From assembly GCF_001942495.1 (NCBI RefSeq), contig NZ_MKZS01000001.1, positions 3,092,280-3,156,279 of the forward strand: 64,000 nucleotides of DNA, written 5' to 3'. This stretch comes from Moorena bouillonii PNG (GTDB lineage: Bacteria > Cyanobacteriota > Cyanobacteriia > Cyanobacteriales > Coleofasciculaceae). Shown here piece after piece: positions 9,115 to 17,534 of the stretch (the stretch's first letter is position 1; the number at the start of each line of letters is the position of its first letter). Under the pieces are notes generated by a model that was not told where the DNA came from, did no database searches, and worked only from the letters and a program-made list of their open reading frames with translations. Both the position numbers and the translations under genes were made by a program.

Positions 9115-9345
9115 CTTGTTAAGCAAAACCACTATTCCTCCTCAAGGAACCATAAAAACTAATAGAAGTTACCACCTAACCCAGGGTTTTTGAGATCAAG
9201 TTTTTCGATCAGCCCTTGTCCTTTGCTTATCAGGTGCATCTCATATTTGTAAATAAAGAAGGGAAGTGTGGGAAGTGTGGGGCCCGGGCGCGGGAAATGT
9301 GCCAATTTTCGCGCGAATTTTTTCGTAATTGTAAAAGCGATGCAG

Positions 9346-9387
9346 AGGTGCGACCCGTGGCGAATTTAATTACGGGTCAAACGCACC
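9346..9387. repeat. Interspersed repeat family C
   Basis: Begins AGGTGCGACCCGTGGCGAAT and ends with GGGTCAAACGCACC. The same family occurs inverted at 12294-12339 and in the cluster 30380-30515. Confidence 0.65.
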
Positions 9388-9389
9388 AT

Positions 9390-9560
9390 TACGGTCTTGG
9401 GGAGGCAGCGCGGTCTTGGGAAGGCAGCGCCGACCTGGGGGGGTTTCCCCTATGAGCGACTGCTGTTCCACGGGGCAAACAGCGGTGCGGACGCAGGTTC
9501 CGCACACAGACCCATGGGCCATGAGCGACTGCCGTGGTTACCCCCATGAGCGCTTTGCAT
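9390..9560. repeat. Interspersed repeat family B, several degenerate copies
   Basis: Repeated GGCAGCGCGGTCTTGGG, GGGGGTTTCCCC and CATGAGCGACTGC elements. The cleanest copy of this family is at 55598-55650 and another is at about 43541-43593. Confidence 0.65.
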
Positions 9561-10020
9561 CAAGAAAGGATGAAGTTTTACCAAAGGATAAAGGTAAAGG
9601 GAAATTTTTATCGTTCATCCCAGGTTACTGTCACTCTAAATCTTGACTATTGGTCAGATCAATAACTTAAAAAACACGCTTCCTAGTAAGTTATTCCAGC
9701 CTCACCGGTGTGGGAATATAAATCACTATAAATTGGCCATAAATTCAATTATTCGTTAACTAAAGTATAACTTATATATAACTCAAAAAACAATTGCAAA
9801 CTATGGATTTTTTTTAAATTAATTTAAGCATTATAAAATGGCATAAATGAGTAAATACTACCAATCCATGTTTTTTTTAACGAATCAACCATTGGATAAA
9901 TTCTCAAAAGCTAACCCTAAGAGCATTTGTTCGTTGTAGACTACAAATAATTTGAGCGAATCCATTTTTAATCAATTACCATAAAGAAAATAAGAGCTAT
10001 AATAAACTTAGAGGTACAAA

Positions 10021-10392
10021 ATGAATACTTGGGTAAAGTCAGAAGCTGCGTACCTAGAAAATCATCGCCCTTGGTACGAGGGACCTCATGGCACTTGCAA
10101 TCTCCTCAAACCGACTCTAATCCACATGGGAGACGATAAGCCACTTCATTTGATGTTCCCTGTCCATTGGACTGAAGCTATAGATGCCTTACCTCAAGCT
10201 AAAACAATGGCACGGCAACTCAATGGGTTCTTAGTACTACTGCTTTATGGACAGGCATCTGACCAAGAAATTCAATCCTTGGTACTAGAATTAGCAGAAG
10301 CCCAAGTTCTCCCCTTGTGGCTAGGTTGGCAAAATAGGAAAAGATTCGACCGCATTGTAGCGATGCTTTCGACGAATTCTGAACTGAATTGA
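10021..10392 (+). CDS. Conserved-looking hypothetical protein
   Basis: 123 aa, function not recognised. ATG with a good ribosome site (GAGG 8 nt upstream). No signal peptide or TM. Composition is soluble, with a hydrophobic core at about 64-75 (NGFLVLLLYGQAS) and two further helices. Codon use and the clean RBS suggest a real gene. It stands alone between two non-coding stretches. Confidence 0.6.
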   Translation: MNTWVKSEAAYLENHRPWYEGPHGTCNLLKPTLIHMGDDKPLHLMFPVHWTEAIDALPQAKTMARQLNGFLVLLLYGQASDQEIQSLVLELAEAQVLPLWLGWQNRKRFDRIVAMLSTNSELN

Positions 10393-10725
10393 TGTCAGTG
10401 CATATGATGTCAGTCCATAGTAAGGGTGCATTCAAGGCATTTAGCACTGATATTGACAGTGCTTGCATGGTTTGTGACGAGGATTCTTTAGGAGTTAGAC
10501 CTTGAATTATTGAAGCAATAGAATTATTGAAGCAATCCACATGAACATTATGAACAGACTAGACAGAATCGAGCTGATGTGATTAGGGTTTTTATTAAAA
10601 CATTACGTGGTAAGATTCCGGTTTGACTGGTAAGAAAAGATAATGACTAACCCTTGATATGACTTAACTATCAATATCTAGGAATTAGCCATTACCAAGT
10701 TTTTTTGGTAGCTATCTGATCACGA
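10393..10725. other. Short gap, nothing clear
   Basis: Between the 123-aa gene and the convergent membrane protein gene. It has a partial direct repeat (GAATTATTGAAGCAATAGAATTATTGAAG at about 10502-10533, given here by position) and no gene or strong terminator that I can see. Confidence 0.45.
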
Positions 10726-11505
10726 CTACTCGAGTGAGGTTTTCGGTGACCGTCTTTTCATAGCCTTTTTTACAGTGACCATCTGAGACATAAGATGCTG
10801 AACTTTAGTGTAGAGTTGGTCAAACTCATCACCATTAAGGGGAGTTGGTTTCTTCTGTGGCTCCTGAGCAGCATTGGGTGGAGCATAGGCTAGAAATGAT
10901 TGCACCGATGGAAACCTAGCCGTAGCTGCTCGCACGTCCAAGTCGGGTTTAGTGGGGGATTGAGTGGATGGTTCATGATCCACTGTTTGATTGGTAATTA
11001 TTACAGGTTCAGTTACCGACCCAGTTTCGGCAATCGGATGGTAGTTTTTGGGCAAGGATTCAGAAGTGACTTGCTCAACATTGCTAATGGGCTGGTAGTT
11101 GTCGTTCAAAGATAGTGAAGTGTCTTTCTCTGAGGTAAACTCCTTCAGTCCAGAAGCGTCTAACCTAGAGTCTGAGAGCTGAAGTGTCTCTAACAATTCC
11201 TCCTTTTTCTTGAGATTTTCCTCAAGACCCGATAACTGTGCCTCTATATCAGACCGGTTGCGGTCAGCGGAGCGCCATCCGGTCATCGCCACTGTAGCAG
11301 TTCCTACAGTCAGACTTAGTAGCGCTGCTAAGCCCAAGTAAGGTGGAGCTACGTCCATTAGTTTACCGTCAAACACTGGCTCCTCTTGTACTTGGATATT
11401 TAAAGGTCTAGAGCCAAACCAAGCTAGTGGTATGGTTAGGACTGTAAAGAGTGCAGCTGAAAATACAATTGGTTTCAGGACAAATTGCTTAATCGGAGAT
11501 GTCAT
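10726..11505 (-). CDS. Hypothetical membrane protein with coiled coil
   Basis: 259 aa. Two TM helices (about residues 9-29 and 52-75) flank a short loop, then a coiled-coil stretch (about 80-110, LEENLKKKEELLETLQ) and a low-complexity cytoplasmic tail ending in basic residues. I do not recognise the family. It is divergent from the cellulase gene at 12380 and next to the cellulose cluster, but nothing ties it to cellulose directly. Confidence 0.6.
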   Translation of the reverse strand: MTSPIKQFVLKPIVFSAALFTVLTIPLAWFGSRPLNIQVQEEPVFDGKLMDVAPPYLGLAALLSLTVGTATVAMTGWRSADRNRSDIEAQLSGLEENLKKKEELLETLQLSDSRLDASGLKEFTSEKDTSLSLNDNYQPISNVEQVTSESLPKNYHPIAETGSVTEPVIITNQTVDHEPSTQSPTKPDLDVRAATARFPSVQSFLAYAPPNAAQEPQKKPTPLNGDEFDQLYTKVQHLMSQMVTVKKAMKRRSPKTSLE

Positions 11506-12379
11506 AATCAGTAGTTTCCTTCGATAGTTGCCGCATCAGCCATTTAACCTGAGCCGCGTCAGACTTTGCCAAGTTTTGATCAAGTTGTGATCTGTTTAGT
11601 CTTTCGCTCACTCCTTATCGGTGGTCAGCGGCAGAAGTTTTTTGTAGCTGCACCCTTTAATACTTTGGCTTTTCTTTAAGTTAATCCGTAGTAATCCCAT
11701 GTTTCATAAAAGTTTCATGAAACGATTTACTAAGTTTATGAATTTTACATGAATAAGTAGTGAAGGTATATTTAGAGAAATAAGTAGTGAAGGTATATAA
11801 ACCCCTTCTAGATTGAAACTTGCAGTTCCTAGTGATTACCTGAGAACTTTACAATTAATCAGAAGACTCCCTGAAAAACCGAGGGTTTTGAAGGTGGATG
11901 TGGGGGAAACTAAAAAGGGTTATGGAACTAAAACCCATGTTCAATAAGCGTTCGACTGTATGCCCCCCCAAAAGTTGGTAAGTTTTTTAAATACCTGCCC
12001 TGACTTAGTCTTTGGAATCTGTCAAAATACTTTGTGACGGTTGTGTGACAACCTCCCAGAAATCCCTAGCTGATTTCGAATCTAGCCTTTACCCATCAAG
12101 CATTACATGATTTTTAACCAGGGGAATTGTCGGGTTTCGGTTTTGAGGAGATACACTGACATTAGGGCTAGTTTTGGGTATTGATATTAAGGGATTGTCT
12201 ATCGTAACCTACCCATTGCCCTATATATAGTATAGTGGCTTAATTTAGTTTTTCGAGTTAGCCAGGGTGACGGAAGCTCAATCTCAAGTTCTTAGGTGCG
12301 CTCTTACTTGGCGAATTAAATTCGCCACGGGTCGCACCTCTAGTTGTGACTAACTCTACCTCTTCTCTTGTAGAAACCG
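11506..12379. other. Divergent intergenic region upstream of GH5 cellulase
   Basis: 874 bp between the divergent membrane-protein and GH5 genes, expected to hold both promoters. An 18-bp direct repeat (AAGTAGTGAAGGTATAT, at about 11755 and 11782) and a family C repeat at 12294-12339 are visible. No gene seen. Confidence 0.5.
12294..12339. repeat. Family C repeat with perfect TGGCGAATT hairpin
   Basis: Begins AGGTGCGCTC and ends GGGTCGCACCT. The centre TGGCGAATT-a-AATTCGCCA (12309-12327) is a perfect 9-bp inverted repeat. It lies 41 bp before the GH5 start and would be in its 5' leader. Confidence 0.7.
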
Positions 12380-14581
12380 ATGTCTAGATTTTTCCGGCAC
12401 ATATCCCGAGTTGCCCGCATCCTATCAACTATCCTGCTGACAATCATCAGCCATTTCGGGCAGCCTCGACGGCGCAAGCCTGGGCATAGTAGGCTTCCTA
12501 AGTACCAGCGAACCAAATTTACACTTCCTTGGCGAATCATTGGTCTTGGCTTAGCGTTAGTCTTTTTATCCCTGATGGAATTAACCTTGCCTTCTCACCA
12601 TCCTGTTGATGCAGCCAATGCTGCAAGAACCATGCAGCTACCTCTTTCTACCCAAGGATCACAACTACTTGATTCCCTAGGTCGCCCGATATTACTCAGA
12701 GGGGTGAACTGGTTTGGGATTGAGACAGAGTTGCATGCTCCTCATGGGTTGTGGAAACGAGACTACAAGGATATGTTGGCGCAGATCAAAAGCTTGGGCT
12801 ACAACATGATTCGGCTGCCGTTTTCTATCCAATCCCTAAGAGCCTCAGAGGTCAGTGGGATTGATTTCAACATCGGTAGCAATCGGGAGCTTTACGGTAA
12901 ATCGCCCTTGGAGGTCATGGATGCCATTATCAAGGAAGCCCAGCAGCAAGGCATATTAATTTTGTTGGACTGTCACCGACTCAATGACCAACGTATTCCT
13001 CCATTATGGTACGGGGATGGGTTTACGGAAACTGATTGGATAGAAACCTGGAAAATGCTGGCAACTCGTTACCGCAATCAGCCTAATGTCATTGGTGCAG
13101 ACCTGAAAAATGAACCCCATGGTCGAGCGAGCTGGGGAACAAACGATCTAGCCACTGACTGGGGACTGGCAGCACAGAGGGCTGGTAATGCCATTCTTGC
13201 GGTCAACCCCAAATGGCTGATAGTTGTTGAAGGTGTGGAAAAGAATGTTCCAGGTCAACGACTAGCGACCCATTGGCATGGGGGTAATCTGGAAGGGGTT
13301 AGGGAATATCCAGTACGTTTGTCTAATCCGAATAAGCTGGTCTATTCCCCCCATGAATACGGCCCTGGAGTGTTCAATCACTCTTGGTTTTCAGAACCGA
13401 GTTTCCCTAACAATTTGGAATACCGCTGGGAAATTGCTTGGAACTATATCGCTAGACAAGGCATTGCGCCGATTTTGATCGGAGAATTCGGTGGAAAGGA
13501 GGTAGACCCTAACTCAAAAGAGGGAGTTTGGAAGCGGCGGCTGGTAGATTACATTAATCGAAACAACCTCAGTTTTGCCTACTGGAGTTGGAATCCCAAT
13601 AGTGGGGATACTGGCGGGATCCTGCAAGATGATTGGCAGAGTGTGGAGGCTCCTAAGCAACAACTGCTTCAGGGACTGCTAATTGCCAACAATTTCGCCC
13701 CGAACGTGGGAGTTGCTCCGATTATCCCCTCAATTTCCATACCGCGACCAAGTTTCCCACCAGGCATAACTAAACCAATGCCTACGCCATTGCCGAATTC
13801 CCAACCCAGCTCAATCGGGCAAATACCTACACCAACATCAAGTGGGCAGCAATCCAGGAGGGTTGCACCACTACCTCCACCCCTATCTAATTCCACACCC
13901 AGGAGCGTGGCACCACTACCCCCGCCTAACCTGCGTACCAACCCTGGTGTAATTCCACCTTTACCTGCACCTTTACCGAGTAGTAACCCTGGTGTAATCC
14001 CACCGTTACCTGCACCTAACCTGCGTGTCACACCAACTCAAGTTACACCCCTTCCCCTACCGTCACCCCTTGCCAATCCAGGTTTAAAGGAGCCACTACC
14101 TTTACCATCCCCCAGTGCCAAACCTAGCGACAGGGCACCTTTACCTTCATCGCCACCTGATACCAACCAAGCTTTAAGGGAGCCAAGACCAACACCTGAA
14201 ACTAGCCCTAATCTCCCTAACCCTAATCTCTCTACAAGGTCACAAACTCGAAACCGTGTCTCTTTAAAAGTGCTACCTAACCTGCATTCAGATTGGCAAG
14301 AAGGATTTTGCATCGGCATACAGGTTATCAATGAGGGCAGTAGTAAGGTTGAAGACTGGGAATTAACATTCCAAATGAATCAAGCTGCGATTAACAATAG
14401 TTGGAATGCTAATTTCCAACCCCGTAACAGGGAAAACTCTCAATCCTCTAAAGACTATGTGGTCACCCCGCTGGATTGGGGAGGATTGATCGAACCTGGT
14501 CAAAGCCGTCATTTAGGATTCTGTGCCAACAAGCTAGGGTCTGACTACAAACCCCAGCAAATGTATGCATCAGGCCAGTGA
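12380..14581 (+). CDS. Secreted GH5 endoglucanase with Pro-rich linker and CBM2-like cellulose-binding domain
   Basis: 733 aa. A basic N-terminus and hydrophobic stretch (about 51-66) look like a signal or anchor. The GH5 catalytic domain is about 85-435, with acid/base Glu245 in LKNEPHG and nucleophile Glu369 in LIGEFGGK. Residues 441-625 are a Pro/Ser linker with APLPPP/PLPAPLP repeats. The C-terminal 100 residues (SDWQEGFCIGIQVINEG ... DWGG ... LGFCAN) fit a CBM2-type domain with a Cys pair and Trp residues. It should cut beta-1,4-glucan outside the cell. It converges on bcsA, 179 bp away, so a role in trimming or releasing cellulose is likely. An ATG start with no strong RBS leaves the N-terminus open. 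Confidence 0.88.
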   Translation: MSRFFRHISRVARILSTILLTIISHFGQPRRRKPGHSRLPKYQRTKFTLPWRIIGLGLALVFLSLMELTLPSHHPVDAANAARTMQLPLSTQGSQLLDSLGRPILLRGVNWFGIETELHAPHGLWKRDYKDMLAQIKSLGYNMIRLPFSIQSLRASEVSGIDFNIGSNRELYGKSPLEVMDAIIKEAQQQGILILLDCHRLNDQRIPPLWYGDGFTETDWIETWKMLATRYRNQPNVIGADLKNEPHGRASWGTNDLATDWGLAAQRAGNAILAVNPKWLIVVEGVEKNVPGQRLATHWHGGNLEGVREYPVRLSNPNKLVYSPHEYGPGVFNHSWFSEPSFPNNLEYRWEIAWNYIARQGIAPILIGEFGGKEVDPNSKEGVWKRRLVDYINRNNLSFAYWSWNPNSGDTGGILQDDWQSVEAPKQQLLQGLLIANNFAPNVGVAPIIPSISIPRPSFPPGITKPMPTPLPNSQPSSIGQIPTPTSSGQQSRRVAPLPPPLSNSTPRSVAPLPPPNLRTNPGVIPPLPAPLPSSNPGVIPPLPAPNLRVTPTQVTPLPLPSPLANPGLKEPLPLPSPSAKPSDRAPLPSSPPDTNQALREPRPTPETSPNLPNPNLSTRSQTRNRVSLKVLPNLHSDWQEGFCIGIQVINEGSSKVEDWELTFQMNQAAINNSWNANFQPRNRENSQSSKDYVVTPLDWGGLIEPGQSRHLGFCANKLGSDYKPQQMYASGQ

Positions 14582-14591
14582 AGGTTGATCT

Positions 14592-14623
14592 GCGATTGGC
14601 CTACGGCCACGCTACGGGAACGC
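14592..14623. repeat. Family A repeat
   Basis: GCGATTGGCC ... CACGCTACGG, ending GAACGC, 10 bp after the GH5 stop. Confidence 0.7.
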
Positions 14624-14664
14624 CGAAGCGCTGGCACTACTTCCTCAATCACCCGGTGAGCTTT

Positions 14665-14760
14665 CAACCTTAAGCCTTAAACCTCCAACCTCCTTAAACC
14701 TTAAACCTTAAACCTTCAACCCGATTAAACCTTAAACCTTCAACCCGATTAAACCTTAAA
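14665..14760. repeat. CCTTAAACCTT tandem repeat
   Basis: Runs of TTAAACCTTAAACC interspersed with TTCAACCCGATTAAACC (two 25-bp copies). It fills the gap between the convergent GH5 and bcsA stops. No intrinsic terminator is evident. Confidence 0.75.
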
Positions 14761-17358
14761 CTAGAGTACTTTCAAAAGCTGTTTAATTTTTGTCTCCTGT
14801 TTCTGCTTTAACTGATCTGGGAACTTCAACTCAATGGCAACTTGATCGGATAAATCTTCGACATCCACAATTTGAGCCAACAATCGCTGTGGTAACTGGT
14901 TAGTCGATTCCTGACTCAATAGCAAGCCAACGAAGGGTTGGTCTTGCTCCATTCTTCGTAAATCTTCTGGTGTGAGCAATGGACTAGTTTGCTCCGTGGT
15001 GTCAGAAAATTCAGTGCTGCGGTCTAATTCCACCCGTAAACTCATCACTCCCATTTCAGTTGCCCTGCCACTGTAAAACTTACCTTCCCAATAAAGCTGA
15101 GCAGTAGCCCTAATCTGTTTCCGCACCTTAGTACTACTGGTTTGGGTGTTCAACTCTCGGAAGGCACGGAACACACCAGTGGCTAAGAAACCTAAGGAGC
15201 CCATGGGTCGGTCTAAGGTCGCACGCTTCTGGGAATACCACTCCCTGACATCGGAATAAATTACTAGGACTAAATCATCTAGCTGAGCTTGAGTGAGGTT
15301 GATAAAATTAATCGCAAGGTGAACTTGATGGTCACTAATCGGTGTCTTGCGGATAATTTCTCCAGCAACAAAGGCTCGTCTGCCGTAATCTCCCACAATT
15401 TCAAGGTCTACTTGATCAGGTAGGTTGGGCCAGCTATCTAAGGCAATTAAAACTCCGCTTTCTGAGATATTAACCGTTTCCCCTGGCCAACTCTGGTCAG
15501 TGGTGTGAATTGTCACCGGAAGGCGTCGTAGCAGGCGGTGTTTGGGGCGTTGTTGGGGTTGTTCAAAGGCAACCAGCAAACCTGCTATCAGCAGAACCGA
15601 GTTAAAGACGCACCACATGGCGTTAACCAAGACCGCTTCTGCATCTTCTGGACGCAGCAGCAGCCAAAACGGAACAGCTAGTAAGGCAGCAATCACTATA
15701 GCTGTTACTACCAAAAGACCCTGTACTGACTGCCAATCAAAACTCCGCTGACTAACCGATACCCCCTTGTCAGTTACATTAAATGAACCGAGCTTGGGGT
15801 TAATCACCGCCATCAGAGTGACATACCCCGTCTGGAATGACATCACAAATTCAAACACCTCGTTCCAGAAGGAAAAGCGAACTTCTTTGTAGGTGATATA
15901 GTTAGCATTGAGGCTAATCAGTAGATGGGGCAGGGCATAAAATAAGGTTTCTAGCCCCAAACCCTGAATGGGATTGATGCCAAACAATAGGAATAGAGTG
16001 GGAGTGACAGCGTAAATCAGCCGGGGAAAGCCATAGAAGAAGTGGGAGGTGGCTGAAAAATAGCAAATCCGCTGGCCTAAGGTGAGATGTTTTGCCTTCC
16101 AGTTCAACAAGGGGAATTCTAGCCGTAGAATCTGAGCCATTCCCCTTGCCCAACGCACTTGCTGACCCACATAGGAGGCAAAGGTTTCAGGGGCTAAGCC
16201 AGCAACCATAATCTGGTCATAGTACACTGACTCATAACCTAAGGAATGGAGTCGGAAGGCCGTGTGACAATCTTCTGTAACGGTTTCAACAGCAATTCCC
16301 CCAATCTCCAGCGCATGGGTTTTGCGAATTACCGCTGCTGAGCCACAGAAAAAGGAAGCATTCCAGAAGTCATTGCCCTTTTGCAGTACTTTATAAAAGA
16401 GTTCATTCATGACTGGAATCTCACCCTTAGTATAGAGATTTCGCTCAAAGGGGTCGGGGTTAAAGAACCAGTGGGGCGTTTGCACAAAGGATACGTTTGG
16501 GTTGTAGAAAAACCCGACTGTGCGCATCAGCAATTTTCGCACTGGAATGTGATCGCAGTCCAGAATCAATACCAGATCGCCCTTGGTAGTCTTAAACGCT
16601 GTGTTGATATTACCTGCCTTGGCATGATCATTGTTAGGTCTAGTCAACAATTTACAGCCGATTTCTTCGCACATCTGCTTCAACTTTTTGCGACGCTCTG
16701 GATACTTTCTGCCATCATCTAAGACATAGACTTGTTTTTTATCCTCCGGATAGTCCATAGCCAGAGCGGCTACTGCTGTATTGCGGACAATTTCCACAGG
16801 CTCGTTGTAGGTTGGAATGTAGATATCAACCTTGAACCATTGGTCTTGAGGATAGTTAGCCAGATCAACGATTTCTCGGTCTTTGATTTTGAGAGTTTGA
16901 AAATAAGCTAGCACTAGGGTTAGAATTGCATACAATTCCGCCCCCAACAACAGCACACAGAAAAACCCGTTGATCCAAGTATCAAAATTTAGGGTATAGG
17001 CAAAGCGATAGTATAGGTAGCGCATGGTGGTCACCAGGCTCAGCCATACTAAAAACAGATGAAAATACTCACTGACTGTTTTATCAGATTGTTTGGCTTC
17101 AGTGCGCACTACCACTTGACCAACCAATATTAGTGCGATCGCTACAATCCCCTGCTGCCTGACTGTTAGGGGTGTAGTAATCAGGGGTATGGATAGCAAC
17201 ACCAGCAGCAAAATCAGCCACGACAAGTGATTCGACCCTAGCCGTGCTAGGACTCGGTCAAAAAACCGAGGTAGGCGATCAACGAGTAATGTAATTAAAG
17301 GGGAGCGACGAGGGCGATTTTGCCTATTTCTCGATTGTTTGAATAAGGAAAAAGACAT
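14761..17358 (-). CDS. bcsA: Cellulose synthase catalytic subunit (UDP-forming), PilZ domain
   Basis: 865 aa, usual BcsA length. N-terminal TM helices (about 45-150), then GT2 domain with DDG (214-216), DCD (267-269), TED (361-363) and QQVRW (399-403), so the D,D,D,QxxRW set is complete. Further TM helices run to about 600. A PilZ domain follows with RLLRR (RxxxR) and NISESG, the c-di-GMP-binding pattern. It polymerises glucose from UDP-glucose at the inner membrane and should be switched on by c-di-GMP. It lies 176 bp downstream of bcsB on the same strand and is the last gene of the cluster. Confidence 0.95.
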   Translation of the reverse strand: MSFSLFKQSRNRQNRPRRSPLITLLVDRLPRFFDRVLARLGSNHLSWLILLLVLLSIPLITTPLTVRQQGIVAIALILVGQVVVRTEAKQSDKTVSEYFHLFLVWLSLVTTMRYLYYRFAYTLNFDTWINGFFCVLLLGAELYAILTLVLAYFQTLKIKDREIVDLANYPQDQWFKVDIYIPTYNEPVEIVRNTAVAALAMDYPEDKKQVYVLDDGRKYPERRKKLKQMCEEIGCKLLTRPNNDHAKAGNINTAFKTTKGDLVLILDCDHIPVRKLLMRTVGFFYNPNVSFVQTPHWFFNPDPFERNLYTKGEIPVMNELFYKVLQKGNDFWNASFFCGSAAVIRKTHALEIGGIAVETVTEDCHTAFRLHSLGYESVYYDQIMVAGLAPETFASYVGQQVRWARGMAQILRLEFPLLNWKAKHLTLGQRICYFSATSHFFYGFPRLIYAVTPTLFLLFGINPIQGLGLETLFYALPHLLISLNANYITYKEVRFSFWNEVFEFVMSFQTGYVTLMAVINPKLGSFNVTDKGVSVSQRSFDWQSVQGLLVVTAIVIAALLAVPFWLLLRPEDAEAVLVNAMWCVFNSVLLIAGLLVAFEQPQQRPKHRLLRRLPVTIHTTDQSWPGETVNISESGVLIALDSWPNLPDQVDLEIVGDYGRRAFVAGEIIRKTPISDHQVHLAINFINLTQAQLDDLVLVIYSDVREWYSQKRATLDRPMGSLGFLATGVFRAFRELNTQTSSTKVRKQIRATAQLYWEGKFYSGRATEMGVMSLRVELDRSTEFSDTTEQTSPLLTPEDLRRMEQDQPFVGLLLSQESTNQLPQRLLAQIVDVEDLSDQVAIELKFPDQLKQKQETKIKQLLKVL

Positions 17359-17410
17359 AGCAATTTATAGCATTTTGATTTGAGATGTGAAACTAATATT
17401 GATGTAAGTA

Positions 17411-17450
17411 TTCAGCCGTCAGCTATCAGCTATCAGCTGATAGCTGACAG
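17411..17450. repeat. AGCTATC / GCTGATAGC repeat
   Basis: CAGCTATCAGCTATCAGCTGATAGCTG in the bcsB-bcsA gap (position-defined); the centre TCAGCTATCAGCTGATAGCTGA forms a near-perfect dyad that could fold in the transcript. Confidence 0.7.
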
Positions 17451-17534
17451 TGGAATTTTGATTTAATCCTATTTAATAGACAGACAAAAGTAAATACTAA
17501 TCAAGAGTAAAGACTAATCACTAATGACTAATTA

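Larger units (their letters stand above)
8343..10020. other. Gene-poor region with a peroxidase wreck and repeats
   Basis: The only gene trace is the broken haem peroxidase at 8619-8922. Otherwise it holds repeats (8545-8618, 8992-9019, 9346-9387, 9390-9560), a 13-bp hairpin at 9082-9114 and an AT-rich stretch 9650-10020 that probably carries the promoter of the gene at 10021. Confidence 0.6.

Noticed and set aside
9216-9646. Two plus-strand frames
   Set aside because: They run through families B and C and have no protein-like pattern.
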